From the NCBI RefSeq assembly GCF_002214385.1, contig NZ_CP014855.1, positions 1 through 64,000 on the forward strand: 64,000 bases of DNA, written 5' to 3'. The first letter of the stretch is position 1; each line of letters begins with the position of its first letter. Shown here in pieces: positions 32,741-42,003 of the stretch. The stretch is from Thermococcus gorgonarius. GTDB taxonomy: Archaea > Methanobacteriota_B > Thermococci > Thermococcales > Thermococcaceae. The notes beneath the pieces are model-generated. The model saw only the letters and a list, made by a program, of their open reading frames with translations. It searched no databases and was not told where the DNA came from. The translations under genes were made by a program, and so were the position numbers.

Positions 32741-34093
32741 ATGGGAAAGTACTTCGGAACCAGCGGCATCAGGGAGGTCGTAAACGAAAAGCTCACACCT
32801 GAGCTGGCTTTGAGGGTTGGAAAGGCTCTGGGCACTTATCTGGACGGGGGAACGGTCGTCGTCGGAAGGGACACGAGGACGAGCGGTGAGATGCTGAAGA
32901 ACGCTCTGATAAGCGGACTTCTCTCGACAGGAGTAGAGGTTATAGACATTGGTTTGGCTCCGACTCCCTTAACCGGCTTCGCGATAAGGCTTTACGGGGC
33001 CGATGCGGGTGTAACGATAACGGCTTCTCACAATCCCCCGGAATACAACGGCATAAAGGTCTGGCAGCCGAACGGGATGGCCTACACGCCGGAGATGGAG
33101 GCTCAGCTTGAGGCGATAATCGACTCCGGAAACTTCAAAAAAGCTTCTTGGAACAAAATCGGAACCGTTAGAAAGGCAGACCCGAGAAAGGAGTACATCA
33201 AAAGGGCCCTTGAAATGGTTCACCTCGATGGTTCCTACACCGTTGTCCTTGACGCCGGCAACGGGGCCGGTTCAATTCTAAGCCCCTACCTCCAGCGCGA
33301 GCTCGGGAATAAAGTCATCTCGCTCAACTCCCACCCGAGCGGCTTTTTCGTTCGTGAGCTCGAGCCGAACGCAAAGAGCCTATCAGCTTTGGCGAAGACT
33401 GTGAAGGCGATGAACGCTGACGTTGGAATAGCCCACGACGGCGATGCCGACAGGATTGGAGTAGTCGATGATCAGGGCAACTTCGTCGAGTACGAGGTGA
33501 TGCTCTCTCTTATAGCGGGCTACATGCTGAGGAAGTTCGGGAAGGGCAAAATCGTTACTACAGTAGATGCTGGCTTCGCCCTCGACGACTACGTTAAGCC
33601 ACTCGGCGGTGAAGTCATTAGGACGCGCGTCGGCGACGTTGCGGTTGCTGATGAGCTGGCCAGGCACGGCGGTGTCTTCGGCGGCGAGCCGAGCGGAACG
33701 TGGATAATCCCCCAGTGGAACCTCACTCCGGATGGAATCTTCGCCGGCGCCCTTGTTATGGAGATGATTGATAAACTCGGCCCGCTCAGCGAGCTTGCCA
33801 GAGAAGTTCCGCGCTACGTAACTTTGAGGGCAAAAATCCCCTGCCCCAACGAAAAGAAGGCTAAGGCGATGGAAATCATAGCGAGGGAGGCGCTCAAGAC
33901 CTTCGACTACAAGCGGTTGATAGACATCGACGGTGTCAGAATCGAGAACGACGAGTGGTGGATTCTCTTCAGGCCGAGCGGAACGGAGCCGATAATGCGC
34001 ATAACCCTTGAGGCCCATACAGAGGAGAAAGCCAGAGAGCTGATGGAGAGGGCGGAAAGGCTGGTGAGGGAGGCTATTGGATCAATAAAATAA
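32741..34093 (+). CDS. Phosphoglucosamine/phosphomannose mutase (alpha-D-phosphohexomutase)
   Basis: The 450-residue enzyme has all phosphohexomutase elements: catalytic serine Ser96 in [11 protein letters not shown], the metal loop DGDADRIG, the sugar-binding GGEPSG loop and the C-terminal phosphate-binding [10 protein letters not shown]. These enzymes move phosphate between C6 and C1 of glucosamine, mannose or glucose through a 1,6-bisphosphate. In Thermococcales, paralogues act as phosphoglucosamine mutase or phosphomannomutase; which one this is needs phylogeny. The product feeds UDP-GlcNAc or GDP-mannose used by glycosyltransferases such as those at the left end. ATG 32741 has GGTGGTC ahead; GGTTATATC at about 32687-32695 is the likely TATA box. 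Confidence 0.9.
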   Translation: MGKYFGTSGIREVVNEKLTPELALRVGKALGTYLDGGTVVVGRDTRTSGEMLKNALISGLLSTGVEVIDIGLAPTPLTGFAIRLYGADAGVTITASHNPPEYNGIKVWQPNGMAYTPEMEAQLEAIIDSGNFKKASWNKIGTVRKADPRKEYIKRALEMVHLDGSYTVVLDAGNGAGSILSPYLQRELGNKVISLNSHPSGFFVRELEPNAKSLSALAKTVKAMNADVGIAHDGDADRIGVVDDQGNFVEYEVMLSLIAGYMLRKFGKGKIVTTVDAGFALDDYVKPLGGEVIRTRVGDVAVADELARHGGVFGGEPSGTWIIPQWNLTPDGIFAGALVMEMIDKLGPLSELAREVPRYVTLRAKIPCPNEKKAKAMEIIAREALKTFDYKRLIDIDGVRIENDEWWILFRPSGTEPIMRITLEAHTEEKARELMERAERLVREAIGSIK

Positions 34094-34105
34094 TGGTGAC
34101 AAGTT

Positions 34106-34936
34106 ATGGACGTTTTGGACTTGCTTTCGCTATTCAATGAGAGCAATGCCAAATGGATCCATCTTATTGTAATTGCTATTTTTATTGCAACTAGCGTGGT
34201 TTCTATCTTGAGCCATCTTAAGGATCTTGATATGATTGTGGACTGGCGTAGACGTAATGAGCTATGGTGTGTTTTTAGAGAGTATCCGGGCATTAAGGAT
34301 TTTCTGCGAGATTTATACCGCGAGTTCGATCTGAGAGCAGGTTTTAACAATGAGAACTTAATGAAAATGTATTTTTGGATGCCTTCTGTGTTTTCACTTC
34401 TCCTTGGTGGTTTTGTGTATTATCGTAGCAATCTTAGCACTGAGCAGATTGGGGTATTCCTATTTGGTCTCTGGACTCTAGTCATCGTTTCTAGTCCTAT
34501 GATTTTCTTTATGACATTTAGCCCAACAAAGCTGAAAAATTTGGCTAATTTTATTAACTTCACTGTTGGTTCTATTGTCCCACTGTATCTATCCATTATT
34601 GTTGGATTTGAGGGTAACATGAGTGAAAGTGCCATTTTGCTGGGAGTAGACATAGTTGGAATGCTTTCATTGCTTTTAATCTTGTATCCTCGCTTACAAA
34701 AGCAGGTAATTATTCAGCTCTGGAATAGTGTTGAATTCTTGCCAAAGAAGAAAGTTTATTTGTTGCAGAGATCCCCTTTAATCAAAGTGATAACGCCAGA
34801 TGGACAATTTGAAGGCAAGATTTGGGATATCTTCAACAGTAATTACCTTATCTTAAGAAATGGGCCGAAAGAGATATTAATCCCTTGGTCACGGATATCC
34901 TATCTTGAAATTTTTGGAGAAAAGAAAGTGATGTAA
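34106..34936 (+). CDS. AT-rich membrane protein of unknown function
   Basis: The 276-residue protein has five or so hydrophobic helices (about residues 16-36, 91-105, 115-135, 150-172, 178-197) and a soluble C-terminal part that looks like a small beta barrel (VITPDGQFEGKIWDIFNSNY, then ILIPWSRISYLEIFG), reminiscent of an Sm-like or Lon-substrate-type tail but not assignable. Composition and codon choice are clearly more AT-rich than glmM just upstream (12-base gap, GGTGAC ribosome binding site), suggesting acquisition by transfer. No family is recognised. The following 270 bases contain a decayed gene fragment, so this is probably an islet inserted behind glmM. Confidence 0.6.
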   Translation: MDVLDLLSLFNESNAKWIHLIVIAIFIATSVVSILSHLKDLDMIVDWRRRNELWCVFREYPGIKDFLRDLYREFDLRAGFNNENLMKMYFWMPSVFSLLLGGFVYYRSNLSTEQIGVFLFGLWTLVIVSSPMIFFMTFSPTKLKNLANFINFTVGSIVPLYLSIIVGFEGNMSESAILLGVDIVGMLSLLLILYPRLQKQVIIQLWNSVEFLPKKKVYLLQRSPLIKVITPDGQFEGKIWDIFNSNYLILRNGPKEILIPWSRISYLEIFGEKKVM

Positions 34937-35073
34937 TCACTTCAGCTTCTTCCCTATTATCACGAGGATCGCTATACTGGTTATCAGCATAGTCAAGCGG
35001 GTTTCTTGCTCCTCTCTTCTGGCGTGACGATATGGGTGTAGAGCATCACCGTCGCGTCGGGACTACTACTCAT
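34937..35073 (-). pseudogene. Frameshifted tail of a membrane-anchored protein
   Basis: On the minus strand one frame encodes SSSPDATVMLYTHIVTPEER and stops at 34993. The frame one base over carries on with LTMLITSIAILVIIGKKLK and stops at 34937. Joined by one frameshift these give an extracellular-type segment, one membrane helix and a basic end, the usual C-terminus of an anchored surface protein. The TVMLYTHIV stretch also resembles the end of tyrosine recombinases, which I cannot exclude. No intact start with enough length exists. The remaining 35074-35211 shows an imperfect hairpin around CCACATTCC and GGAACATCTGTGG (about 35123-35149) but no gene. Confidence 0.35.
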
Positions 35074-35211
35074 CCTTTGCTCATGTTTTTGCTTTCCTCC
35101 TAAAGGGGCGCGAGATAACTAATGGCCACATTCCCATAGGAACATCTGTGGGGGACATTTAGAGGAACCGTCATGAGGTGGAGAAAACCCAAAAACAAAG
35201 TGAGTACAACA

Positions 35212-35802
35212 TCATCCGGAACCGCTTTCCAGTCCAAGTGCCTCTTCCAGCCTCTCAATGCTTCCATCTATACCGCCCTTGTCGAACTCCAAATAAGTGG
35301 CCTCCGGGAATCTTGCCATAAGTATCTCGAAGAGTATCCCGGGCAAAGGCTTAAGCTTGAAACCCTGGTCCCTCACAAGCTCCTTCGAGCGCTTGAGCCT
35401 CTCCTCCTTGCTCAGGTAGAAGAACTCCTGCATAGCCCTGTAGGGATAGCTCTCGGGGTCGCTTGAGCTGGTGTGGAAGACGCCGCAGGTTGGAGAGCCC
35501 TTGACGCCTACAAAGACGACTTTTTCGGGCTTCTCATCGGTTAGAACCCTTCCGATGAAATCCGCTATTATCTTTGCCCTCTCGCGCATGCCCAACTTCT
35601 CGTAGACTTCCCTGCTCGCAGGTGCCCTCGGCCAGCCGATCAGCTCGAACTCCGGACAGGGATACGCCAAAACCTGCCACTCACCGTCGAGCTCTCCTAT
35701 CAGCTCCCTCAGCCTTCTCGCGGTTTCATATTCTTTCTCCTTCGGCCCACGGTAGACGTAGAAAGGACTGAGCAGGCAGGGGGCGATGACCAGGAGGTTC
35801 AT
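35212..35802 (-). CDS. TudS/DUF523-like cysteine-motif protein
   Basis: The 196-residue protein has the three-cysteine layout of the DUF523/TudS group: Cys9 in VIAPCLLS, Cys49 in AYPCPEFELIG and Cys106 in GVKGSPTCGVFH. In bacterial TudS these cysteines hold a [4Fe-4S] cluster used to remove sulfur from 2-thiouracil. The match is of motif and spacing only, and the sequence between the motifs is distinct, so a thio-nucleobase desulfurase role is inference. Thiolated tRNA bases made by TtuA-type enzymes would provide a substrate on turnover. GGGGTGATCTC precedes the ATG. It is divergent from the next gene. Confidence 0.6.
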   Translation of the reverse strand: MNLLVIAPCLLSPFYVYRGPKEKEYETARRLRELIGELDGEWQVLAYPCPEFELIGWPRAPASREVYEKLGMRERAKIIADFIGRVLTDEKPEKVVFVGVKGSPTCGVFHTSSSDPESYPYRAMQEFFYLSKEERLKRSKELVRDQGFKLKPLPGILFEILMARFPEATYLEFDKGGIDGSIERLEEALGLESGSG

Positions 35803-35898
35803 GAGATCACCCCTATGCTATCGGAACGCCCCTTTATATCCCTGTCGTTCACCGAAATACTTTTTAGCATAGGAACTCGAGTGTTTTTGGTGGTTGTA

Positions 35899-37278
35899 AT
35901 GAAGAGGACACTGGCAGGTTTAGGGATACTATTCCTCCTGCTCCCCTACGCCTCGGCTCACCTCGTGGTAAAGTCCAGTGGCTATATGCTCTTCCTTCGG
36001 GACTTGGACGGGCATCACTACTTTGGCTACACAGCCCCGTTCTGGATGGGCCTGCGCAGGCCTTCATGGGCCATCTTCCTGAACGTTGGGCCGGACAGGG
36101 AGCTGAAGTGGGCCTACAACTACTCGACTATGGGAGGCATGGCTTTCTACACGGGAATCAAGACTGAAAACGGCTTCTTGCTCCTGGGGGAGGCCGGACC
36201 TTCCGGCTACGCCGTTCCCCTGGCCGTTATGCTCGATGACTCGGGGAACGTGGTGTGGTCCAGGGCCTACAATTTGGGCGAGGAGGCTCAGGGCATGTTC
36301 CTAGATGCGGTTCCCAGCGGAGAAGGTGTTCTGGCAGCGGGGCTGACCCTGGGCCCCGGAGGGGATATTGGAGTAATTCTCATGAACCTGAGCTATTCGG
36401 GGGACGTGACCTCGGCCGTGAGGATTCCCCTTGGGGATGTCCTTGGTCCCTACCAAATCACCCGCTCCAACGGCGGTCTCTTCCTCTCTTGGATTCTCAA
36501 CGCCACGGACTTCGTAACGGCGGAGCTCGATTCCTCCGGTTCTGTCCTTAAGGCCGTCAAGTACTCCCTTCCCAGCTCCCTCGTGGGAGAGACGGATCCC
36601 CTCAACCCCATGAGAAACTTTTTTTACGTTCCATCTTTTGGTGGAGACGGCCCCGTTCTCATCGGTGGGTTGGGGAACGGATCGGTTCCGTGGCTGCTGA
36701 TTGATCACCTGGAAAGCGGGGAGTGCCTAAACGTCACCCTGCCGCTGGAAGGTGTTCTAAGCTCCGTTCATTATTCCCCAGGGGAGGGGTTCTTCGGGGT
36801 CTTTGCCTCGAACATCAGCTACTCCGAACTACCCGGCCCCGATCACAGGATTAGAACCCTGCTGATCAACGCCTCTCTCCTCTTCCTGTTGCAAGGGAAC
36901 GGGGGGGTTAAAGTCTTCATCAAGCCCCTTGGAAACGTCACGAGTGCCTATTTCTCCTTTGAGGGCATCTCTATAGGCATCCTGAACAACGTGAGCAACG
37001 TCACGGTTTTCGATGGAAAGTTCGATCCGGTTGAATTAGGCTTCAGCGAGCTTGAAGTAGTGGTTAAAAAGTGCAGTCTGAGCGTTAAATCCAGAGAAAT
37101 CAGCCTTGACTCCAAAACCGTCAACGTGACCTACATGGCCGTTCCCGTAAACAGGACGCCGATTAGCCTTGAAGTCTCTGTGATAGGGGAAGAAAAGCTC
37201 GAACAATCGCCCCCATGGATCTTTGCCCTTCTGTTTCTGCTTTCGACTCTGACCTTGGTACTATGGGCCAGACGCTGA
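35899..37278 (+). CDS. Exported, membrane-anchored protein, probable beta-propeller
   Basis: The protein of 459 residues has a signal peptide (LAGLGILFLLLPYASA), a long beta-rich body, and a C-terminal hydrophobic helix ending in RR (PWIFALLFLLSTLTLVLWARR), so it is displayed outside and anchored at its C-terminus. Repeats of about 45-50 residues of the type GFLLLGEAG, VMLDDSGNVVWSRAYNLG and AELDSSGSVLKAVKYSL resemble the four-stranded blades of an archaeal PQQ-like or lactonase-type propeller. Function is unknown. ATG 35899 with GGTGGTTGTA ahead is the start, rather than the upstream ATG. The 3' end overlaps the convergent kinase gene by 18 bases. Confidence 0.75.
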   Translation: MKRTLAGLGILFLLLPYASAHLVVKSSGYMLFLRDLDGHHYFGYTAPFWMGLRRPSWAIFLNVGPDRELKWAYNYSTMGGMAFYTGIKTENGFLLLGEAGPSGYAVPLAVMLDDSGNVVWSRAYNLGEEAQGMFLDAVPSGEGVLAAGLTLGPGGDIGVILMNLSYSGDVTSAVRIPLGDVLGPYQITRSNGGLFLSWILNATDFVTAELDSSGSVLKAVKYSLPSSLVGETDPLNPMRNFFYVPSFGGDGPVLIGGLGNGSVPWLLIDHLESGECLNVTLPLEGVLSSVHYSPGEGFFGVFASNISYSELPGPDHRIRTLLINASLLFLLQGNGGVKVFIKPLGNVTSAYFSFEGISIGILNNVSNVTVFDGKFDPVELGFSELEVVVKKCSLSVKSREISLDSKTVNVTYMAVPVNRTPISLEVSVIGEEKLEQSPPWIFALLFLLSTLTLVLWARR

Positions 37279-37842
37279 GAGCTCTCCTATTATTTTTTCC
37301 ACCTTCTTCCTCAGCTCCTCCAGAGTGCCCTCGTTTACAATGATGTAATCCGCGAGGTCCTTCAGCTCGCTCGTGTGGTAGAGCCTTTCCTCGGCGTCGT
37401 CCATCGCCTTGAAGTCCTCAAAGCTCTTGATGGTCTTGTCCTTTTCAGCTCTCCTTCTCATTAGCCTCTCGAACCTTATTTCTGGCCTCGCCTCGACATA
37501 GATTACCTTTCCGCCCAGTCTCTTTATGGTCTCTATTTCCTCCCTCGAGCGGACTCCGTCGATGACGATGTTCTTGCAGTGCCTTTTCTTGTCAACGGCT
37601 AGTTTTATCAGGATATCTCCGCCGTATTTGTCCTTGAGGTACTTTCCGAACTCGATAAGCCTGTCGCGCGTCGGCTCGGCCTTCTCAGGCAGTTCTGGAA
37701 TCCACGAGTAGTCCGAGACGTTGTGGGTCAGCAGGTCTATCAGCGGGTCGCTGCAGGAGACCCTGCAGAAGCCTTTCTCCTCGAAGAACTTTGCGACGGT
37801 TGTTTTTCCGGCGGCAATCTTCCCAACTACTCCAATTATCAT
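37261..37842 (-). CDS. P-loop nucleotide kinase, UPF0200 family
   Basis: The 193-residue protein begins MIIGVVGKIAAGKTTVAKFF, a Walker A motif of the nucleotide-kinase type, followed by VSCSDPLIDLL, IVIDGVRSREEIE and the lid-like RLMRRRAEKDKT. This fits UPF0200, an archaeal family related to dephospho-CoA and adenylate kinases with no proven substrate. Dephospho-CoA kinase in Thermococcus is a different GTP-dependent enzyme, so that label should be avoided. The start overlaps the stop of the upstream 268-residue gene by four bases (ATGA), and it belongs to the pyrB-pyrI transcription unit. Confidence 0.85.
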   Translation of the reverse strand: MIIGVVGKIAAGKTTVAKFFEEKGFCRVSCSDPLIDLLTHNVSDYSWIPELPEKAEPTRDRLIEFGKYLKDKYGGDILIKLAVDKKRHCKNIVIDGVRSREEIETIKRLGGKVIYVEARPEIRFERLMRRRAEKDKTIKSFEDFKAMDDAEERLYHTSELKDLADYIIVNEGTLEELRKKVEKIIGELSASGP

Positions 37843-38645
37843 CTCTTACGCCTCCAGTAGCGCCATATTACGTTTGCCCCGTCCGTTGATTCCATAAGGC
37901 CCTCGTACGTTAGCTCGGCTACAAAGCGGACGAGGGCGTCGTAATCAATCATCGTGGGAAACTCAAAGCCGAAGAGGTATTTCAGTTCAAAGAATCCGAT
38001 GTGAAGGAAGCGGAACGGGTTGAGGAGCGCTATCCCCTCGCTCCACCTCAGCCCGAGGGGAAAGTCCGCGAGAACTAGTTTTGCCCCCCTTTCCTTTGCG
38101 AGCTCTACGAGCTTCCCTTCGTCCGGGAAGAGGAGCTCTCTCGGCTCTCCTTTCACGGGCTCGTATTGGAGCTTTGGAAAGGCGTAACGTATCCCAACAG
38201 CCTCGTAGGGCAAGCCTAGTTTCTCGGCGAAGCCGAGCAAAGCTCTCGCATTAAAGCTCAGGAAAATCAGCGTTTTAACGTCCCCTTTCACCTCTGGCCA
38301 CTTCCTAGGGGGAAAGCGCTTTTCCGCCTCGATTATTGGAAAGAGAAACTCCAGCTCCGTGCCTTTCACGAGCTTCTCTGCCTCTTCCAGCTTCCTCCTC
38401 TTTACCTCAAGGTCGAGGTTTGAATAGACAGTCACCTGCTTGATCCCAAGCCTCTCCCTGAGCTTTCCAATGACCAGGCTGTTGCCGATGAGGACGCTCT
38501 TGTCAGTTCTGTCGTGGGCTATTATGAAGAGCTTGTCGCCCTCTTCATCGTAGCGAACTTCGTCTATCCTGAACGGACTTTCCGGGAGGCCGTGCTCCCT
38601 CCTGATCTGTCTGACGAGTTCTTGGATTTCCTCGACCGTGAACAT
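37839..38645 (-). CDS. Conserved protein of unknown function in the pyrBI operon
   Basis: This soluble protein of 268 residues is not one I recognise. It has an N-terminal helix (FTVEEIQELVRQIRREHG), then a region with GDKLFIIAHDRTDKSVLIG and LGIKQVTVYSNLDLEVKRR that looks like a Rossmann-type alternation. The C-terminal half contains LVLADFPLGLRW, GIALLNPFRFLHIGFFELKYL and IWRYWRRKR. No signal peptide or membrane helix is present. A PP-loop-like fold is conceivable but no SGGxDS motif is seen. It sits 38 bases after pyrI and overlaps the kinase gene that follows, so expression with aspartate transcarbamoylase is expected. Confidence 0.75.
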   Translation of the reverse strand: MFTVEEIQELVRQIRREHGLPESPFRIDEVRYDEEGDKLFIIAHDRTDKSVLIGNSLVIGKLRERLGIKQVTVYSNLDLEVKRRKLEEAEKLVKGTELEFLFPIIEAEKRFPPRKWPEVKGDVKTLIFLSFNARALLGFAEKLGLPYEAVGIRYAFPKLQYEPVKGEPRELLFPDEGKLVELAKERGAKLVLADFPLGLRWSEGIALLNPFRFLHIGFFELKYLFGFEFPTMIDYDALVRFVAELTYEGLMESTDGANVIWRYWRRKR

Positions 38646-38683
38646 AACAGAAAAAAGGTGGAAGAGTCAGTTAAAAGTCTTCC

Positions 38684-39139
38684 TCAGAGGTTGCCGAGTA
38701 TCTCATCCCCTTCTATGGTTCTTTCACAGTAGTGGCAGCGGAGCTTGAGCGGTTCCCTGCTCTCGACCTTGAACTTTGGAACCACGTACTCGTGGTTGCT
38801 GACGCAGTTCGGGTTCGGGCACCTCAGGATGCCAACTATTTCATCCGGAATCTCCACGTTGAACTTCTCGATGATCTTGTAGTCTTTTACGATGTTCACA
38901 GTAGCCATAGGAGCTATGAGTGCTATCTTATTAACCTCCTCCTCGCTCAGATACCTCCCTTCGACCTTCACGATGTCCTTCCTTCCGAGCTTCTTGCTTG
39001 GGACGTTCGAGGCAATGAGGAGAGTCCCACCGTTTGGCTTGGTTAAGCCCAGAATCTCCACGACCTTGAGCCACTTTCCAACTGGGATGTGGTCTATGAC
39101 GGTCCCCTCGGGAATTACCTCAATCTTCAGCTCCGGCAT
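38684..39139 (-). CDS. pyrI: Aspartate carbamoyltransferase regulatory chain PyrI
   Basis: The 151-residue chain has the N-terminal allosteric domain (VIPEGTVIDHIPVGKWLKV) and the C-terminal zinc domain with four cysteines in CPNPNC and CHYC. It binds nucleotides such as CTP and ATP and holds the catalytic trimers together, giving feedback control of pyrimidine synthesis. Its ATG begins immediately after the pyrB stop codon, so the two chains are produced together. Length is standard for the family. Confidence 0.96.
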   Translation of the reverse strand: MPELKIEVIPEGTVIDHIPVGKWLKVVEILGLTKPNGGTLLIASNVPSKKLGRKDIVKVEGRYLSEEEVNKIALIAPMATVNIVKDYKIIEKFNVEIPDEIVGILRCPNPNCVSNHEYVVPKFKVESREPLKLRCHYCERTIEGDEILGNL

Positions 39140-40186
<1,047 letters not shown>

Positions 40187-41089
40187 ATGAGGACTCCAGC
40201 AGTTTATCTGGCAGAGGTAATAATGCCCTATCTGCGGGCGAAGATTGCCGAAGTTCTTTACAAGGGGAACTTCAAGCAGGCTGAAATCGCGGACTATCTC
40301 GGGGTTACTCAGGCGATGGTGAGCAAGTACCTATCTGGTAAATACAAGAAGCCGCCAGATGAGCTCGCCCGTAAGATAGAGGAGATAGCGGAGGAAGTTG
40401 GGAGGTTCATTCTCTATGGGGGTACCAAGGAAGAAGCCATAGTTCTCGTTTCCAGACGATTGGTCGAGCTCTTCCAGAGCGGCTTTCTCTGCAGGTTTTA
40501 CGCCGAGTACGCGGGGATCAGTGAGGAAGCCTGTCACACGATATACTTGACCTCCGGGAAGGGAGAGGTGTTGGAGAAGCTTTCGCTCGCTTTAAGACGT
40601 TTAACCGCCCTTCAGAATTTTGGCGAGCTAATCCCCGAGGTTAGAAGCAACTTTGCTTACTCGGTGCAATCGCCTCTCGGCCCCGAAGATGTGGCGGCTG
40701 TTCCTGGAAGGATAACCCTTGCGAAGGGGAAACCCTACGCGCTGCCTCCGGAGTTCGGAGCAAGCCGGTTTACGGCTGGTATCCTTGTCGAGGTCGGAAA
40801 ATTAAGGCCCGAAGTCAGGTGTGTCCTGAACATTCGCTATGGGGAGGACGTTGAGAGGGCTCTAAAGCTTCTTAGGTTCAAGGTCGCCAGAGTGAGCACT
40901 GAGGGGCTTGAGGAAAGGGAAGCCGTGAAAAAGATAGCCAGCCCCTTCTCGATTGACCTGTACGATGTGGTTATCGATGAAGGTGGCCATGGGGTTGAAC
41001 CCGTGGTTTATATCTTCGGCAGGGATCCTTTTGAAGTCGTTGATAAGATTGAACGCCTCTTGCGGGTTCTTGGGGGTGAAGGGGAATGA
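40187..41089 (+). CDS. thiR: Thiamine-responsive regulator ThiR (HTH plus ThiN domain)
   Basis: The 300-residue protein has a helix-turn-helix near residues 25-50 (FKQAEIADYLGVTQAMVSKYLSG) and a C-terminal ThiN-like domain (about 125-295) with SPLGPEDVAAVPGRI, KPYALPPEFGASRFTAG and DEGGHGVEPVVYIFG. This is the architecture of ThiR, the archaeal repressor that senses thiamine phosphates through a ThiN domain. It likely controls thiamine synthesis or uptake genes elsewhere. ATG 40187 is chosen with GGTGGTGGTT ahead; the longer frame from 40154 has no ribosome binding site. Its stop overlaps the start of the YjbQ gene by four bases, which is informative because YjbQ proteins can make thiamine phosphate. 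Confidence 0.85.
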   Translation: MRTPAVYLAEVIMPYLRAKIAEVLYKGNFKQAEIADYLGVTQAMVSKYLSGKYKKPPDELARKIEEIAEEVGRFILYGGTKEEAIVLVSRRLVELFQSGFLCRFYAEYAGISEEACHTIYLTSGKGEVLEKLSLALRRLTALQNFGELIPEVRSNFAYSVQSPLGPEDVAAVPGRITLAKGKPYALPPEFGASRFTAGILVEVGKLRPEVRCVLNIRYGEDVERALKLLRFKVARVSTEGLEEREAVKKIASPFSIDLYDVVIDEGGHGVEPVVYIFGRDPFEVVDKIERLLRVLGGEGE

Positions 41090-41508
41090 AGGTCTTCACG
41101 AAGGAGCTTCGCTTCTCAACCAGGGGCGAGATTGACTTAGTGGACATAACGGAGGAAGTCGAGAAGGCCGTTGAGGAGAGCGGAATAGAAAACGGGCAGG
41201 TTCTTGTCTTTGTGCCCGGAGCAACGGGTGCGATAGTCACGATAGAACACGAATCTGGACTCCTGGAGGACTTTAAGAGAACCCTGAGGGAGCTTGTTCC
41301 TAAGGGAAGGGGATACCTCCACGACAGGATAGACGACAACGCCCACAGCCACCTTAGGGCCACTCTCCTCGGCGCGAGCGAGTGCTTCCCGGTCGTTGAT
41401 GGCCGTTTGGTGAGGGGCACGTGGCAGCAGATATTCTTCGTTGAGCTTGACGTCAGGCCGAGACACAGAAGGGTTATAGTGCAGGTTGTGGGGGAGTTAG
41501 AAGTTTAA
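41086..41508 (+). CDS. YjbQ/UPF0047 family protein
   Basis: The 140-residue protein has the UPF0047 signature: LVFVPGATGAIVTIEHESGLLEDF, then HDRIDDNAHSHLRATLLGAS and a final QQIFFVELDVRPRHRRV. The conserved histidines and acids cluster at a putative metal site. Bacterial YjbQ has weak thiamine-phosphate synthase activity, and the family is annotated as secondary thiamine-phosphate synthase. The four-base overlap with thiR supports a role in thiamine metabolism here. Its stop codon lies within a 13-bp palindrome that begins the convergent intergenic region. Confidence 0.88.
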   Translation: MKVFTKELRFSTRGEIDLVDITEEVEKAVEESGIENGQVLVFVPGATGAIVTIEHESGLLEDFKRTLRELVPKGRGYLHDRIDDNAHSHLRATLLGASECFPVVDGRLVRGTWQQIFFVELDVRPRHRRVIVQVVGELEV

Positions 41509-41550
41509 CTTCTCAACCCTTTATAAACCTTGAGAAGTGTGAGTTCTCAC
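41500..41550. terminator. Inverted repeats at a convergent gene junction
   Basis: A perfect palindrome GAAGTT-T-AACTTC (41500-41512) overlaps the YjbQ stop. ACTTCTCAA at 41508-41516 pairs with TTGAGAAGT at 41530-41538, and a smaller GTGAG/CTCAC hairpin follows at 41539-41550. The alternatives are mutually exclusive. In a 65-base space between converging genes these may end or stabilise both transcripts. Confidence 0.45.
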
Positions 41551-41573
41551 CTTTCACCTTTTTATAAACTCCT

Positions 41574-41990
41574 TCACAGCGACACCAAAATCGCCCCGAT
41601 GACTATCAGGAGCGCCCCAAGCGCTGTTTTTAGATCCATCTTACTCCCGAGGACGAGCCACGATAGGAATATCGCGAGGGCAACGCTAGTTTTGTCTATT
41701 GCGATAACCGAGGGGACCCTTCCGTTCTTTATGGCCATGAAGTAGAACAGCCACGAGAGCGCCCCGGCAAGCCCGGAGAGGGTTATCAGGAGGAGAGCCC
41801 TGCCGTTGATCTCACCGACCTTAGTGGAGCCGCTGAGGAGGGCAACTCCCACCAGAAAGACCGCCATTATAACTGCCCTCACCGCGGTCGCTAGGGTTGG
41901 ATTGACGTCCTTGAGGCCGAGCTTTCCGAATATCGGGACGAGCGATGCGAAGAAAGCGGCCAGAACTGCGTAGATTATATATTCCCTCAT
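41574..41990 (-). CDS. Single-domain EamA/DMT transporter
   Basis: The 138-residue protein has five membrane helices and matches one EamA domain: AVLAAFFASLVPIFGKLGLKD at the start, SGLAGALSWLFYFMAIKNG and VALAIFLSWLVLGSKM, with ALGALLIVIGAILVSL at the end. Most drug/metabolite transporters have two EamA halves, so this half-size protein should work as a dimer. Substrate is unknown. ATG 41990 has AGGTGA five bases ahead; GTG 41999 is the alternative. A GC-rich structured element fills the short leader (42004-42066), and GCCTTTTAGG at about 42083-42091 on this strand is a plausible TATA box. Confidence 0.83.
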   Translation of the reverse strand: MREYIIYAVLAAFFASLVPIFGKLGLKDVNPTLATAVRAVIMAVFLVGVALLSGSTKVGEINGRALLLITLSGLAGALSWLFYFMAIKNGRVPSVIAIDKTSVALAIFLSWLVLGSKMDLKTALGALLIVIGAILVSL

Positions 41991-42003
41991 TTCAGTCACC
42001 TAA

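Noticed and set aside
34993-35073. Tyrosine-recombinase C-terminus (TVMLYTHIV)
   Set aside because: Only one short segment resembles a recombinase; no catalytic Arg-His-Arg-Tyr set. The joined frames fit an anchored surface protein equally well or better.
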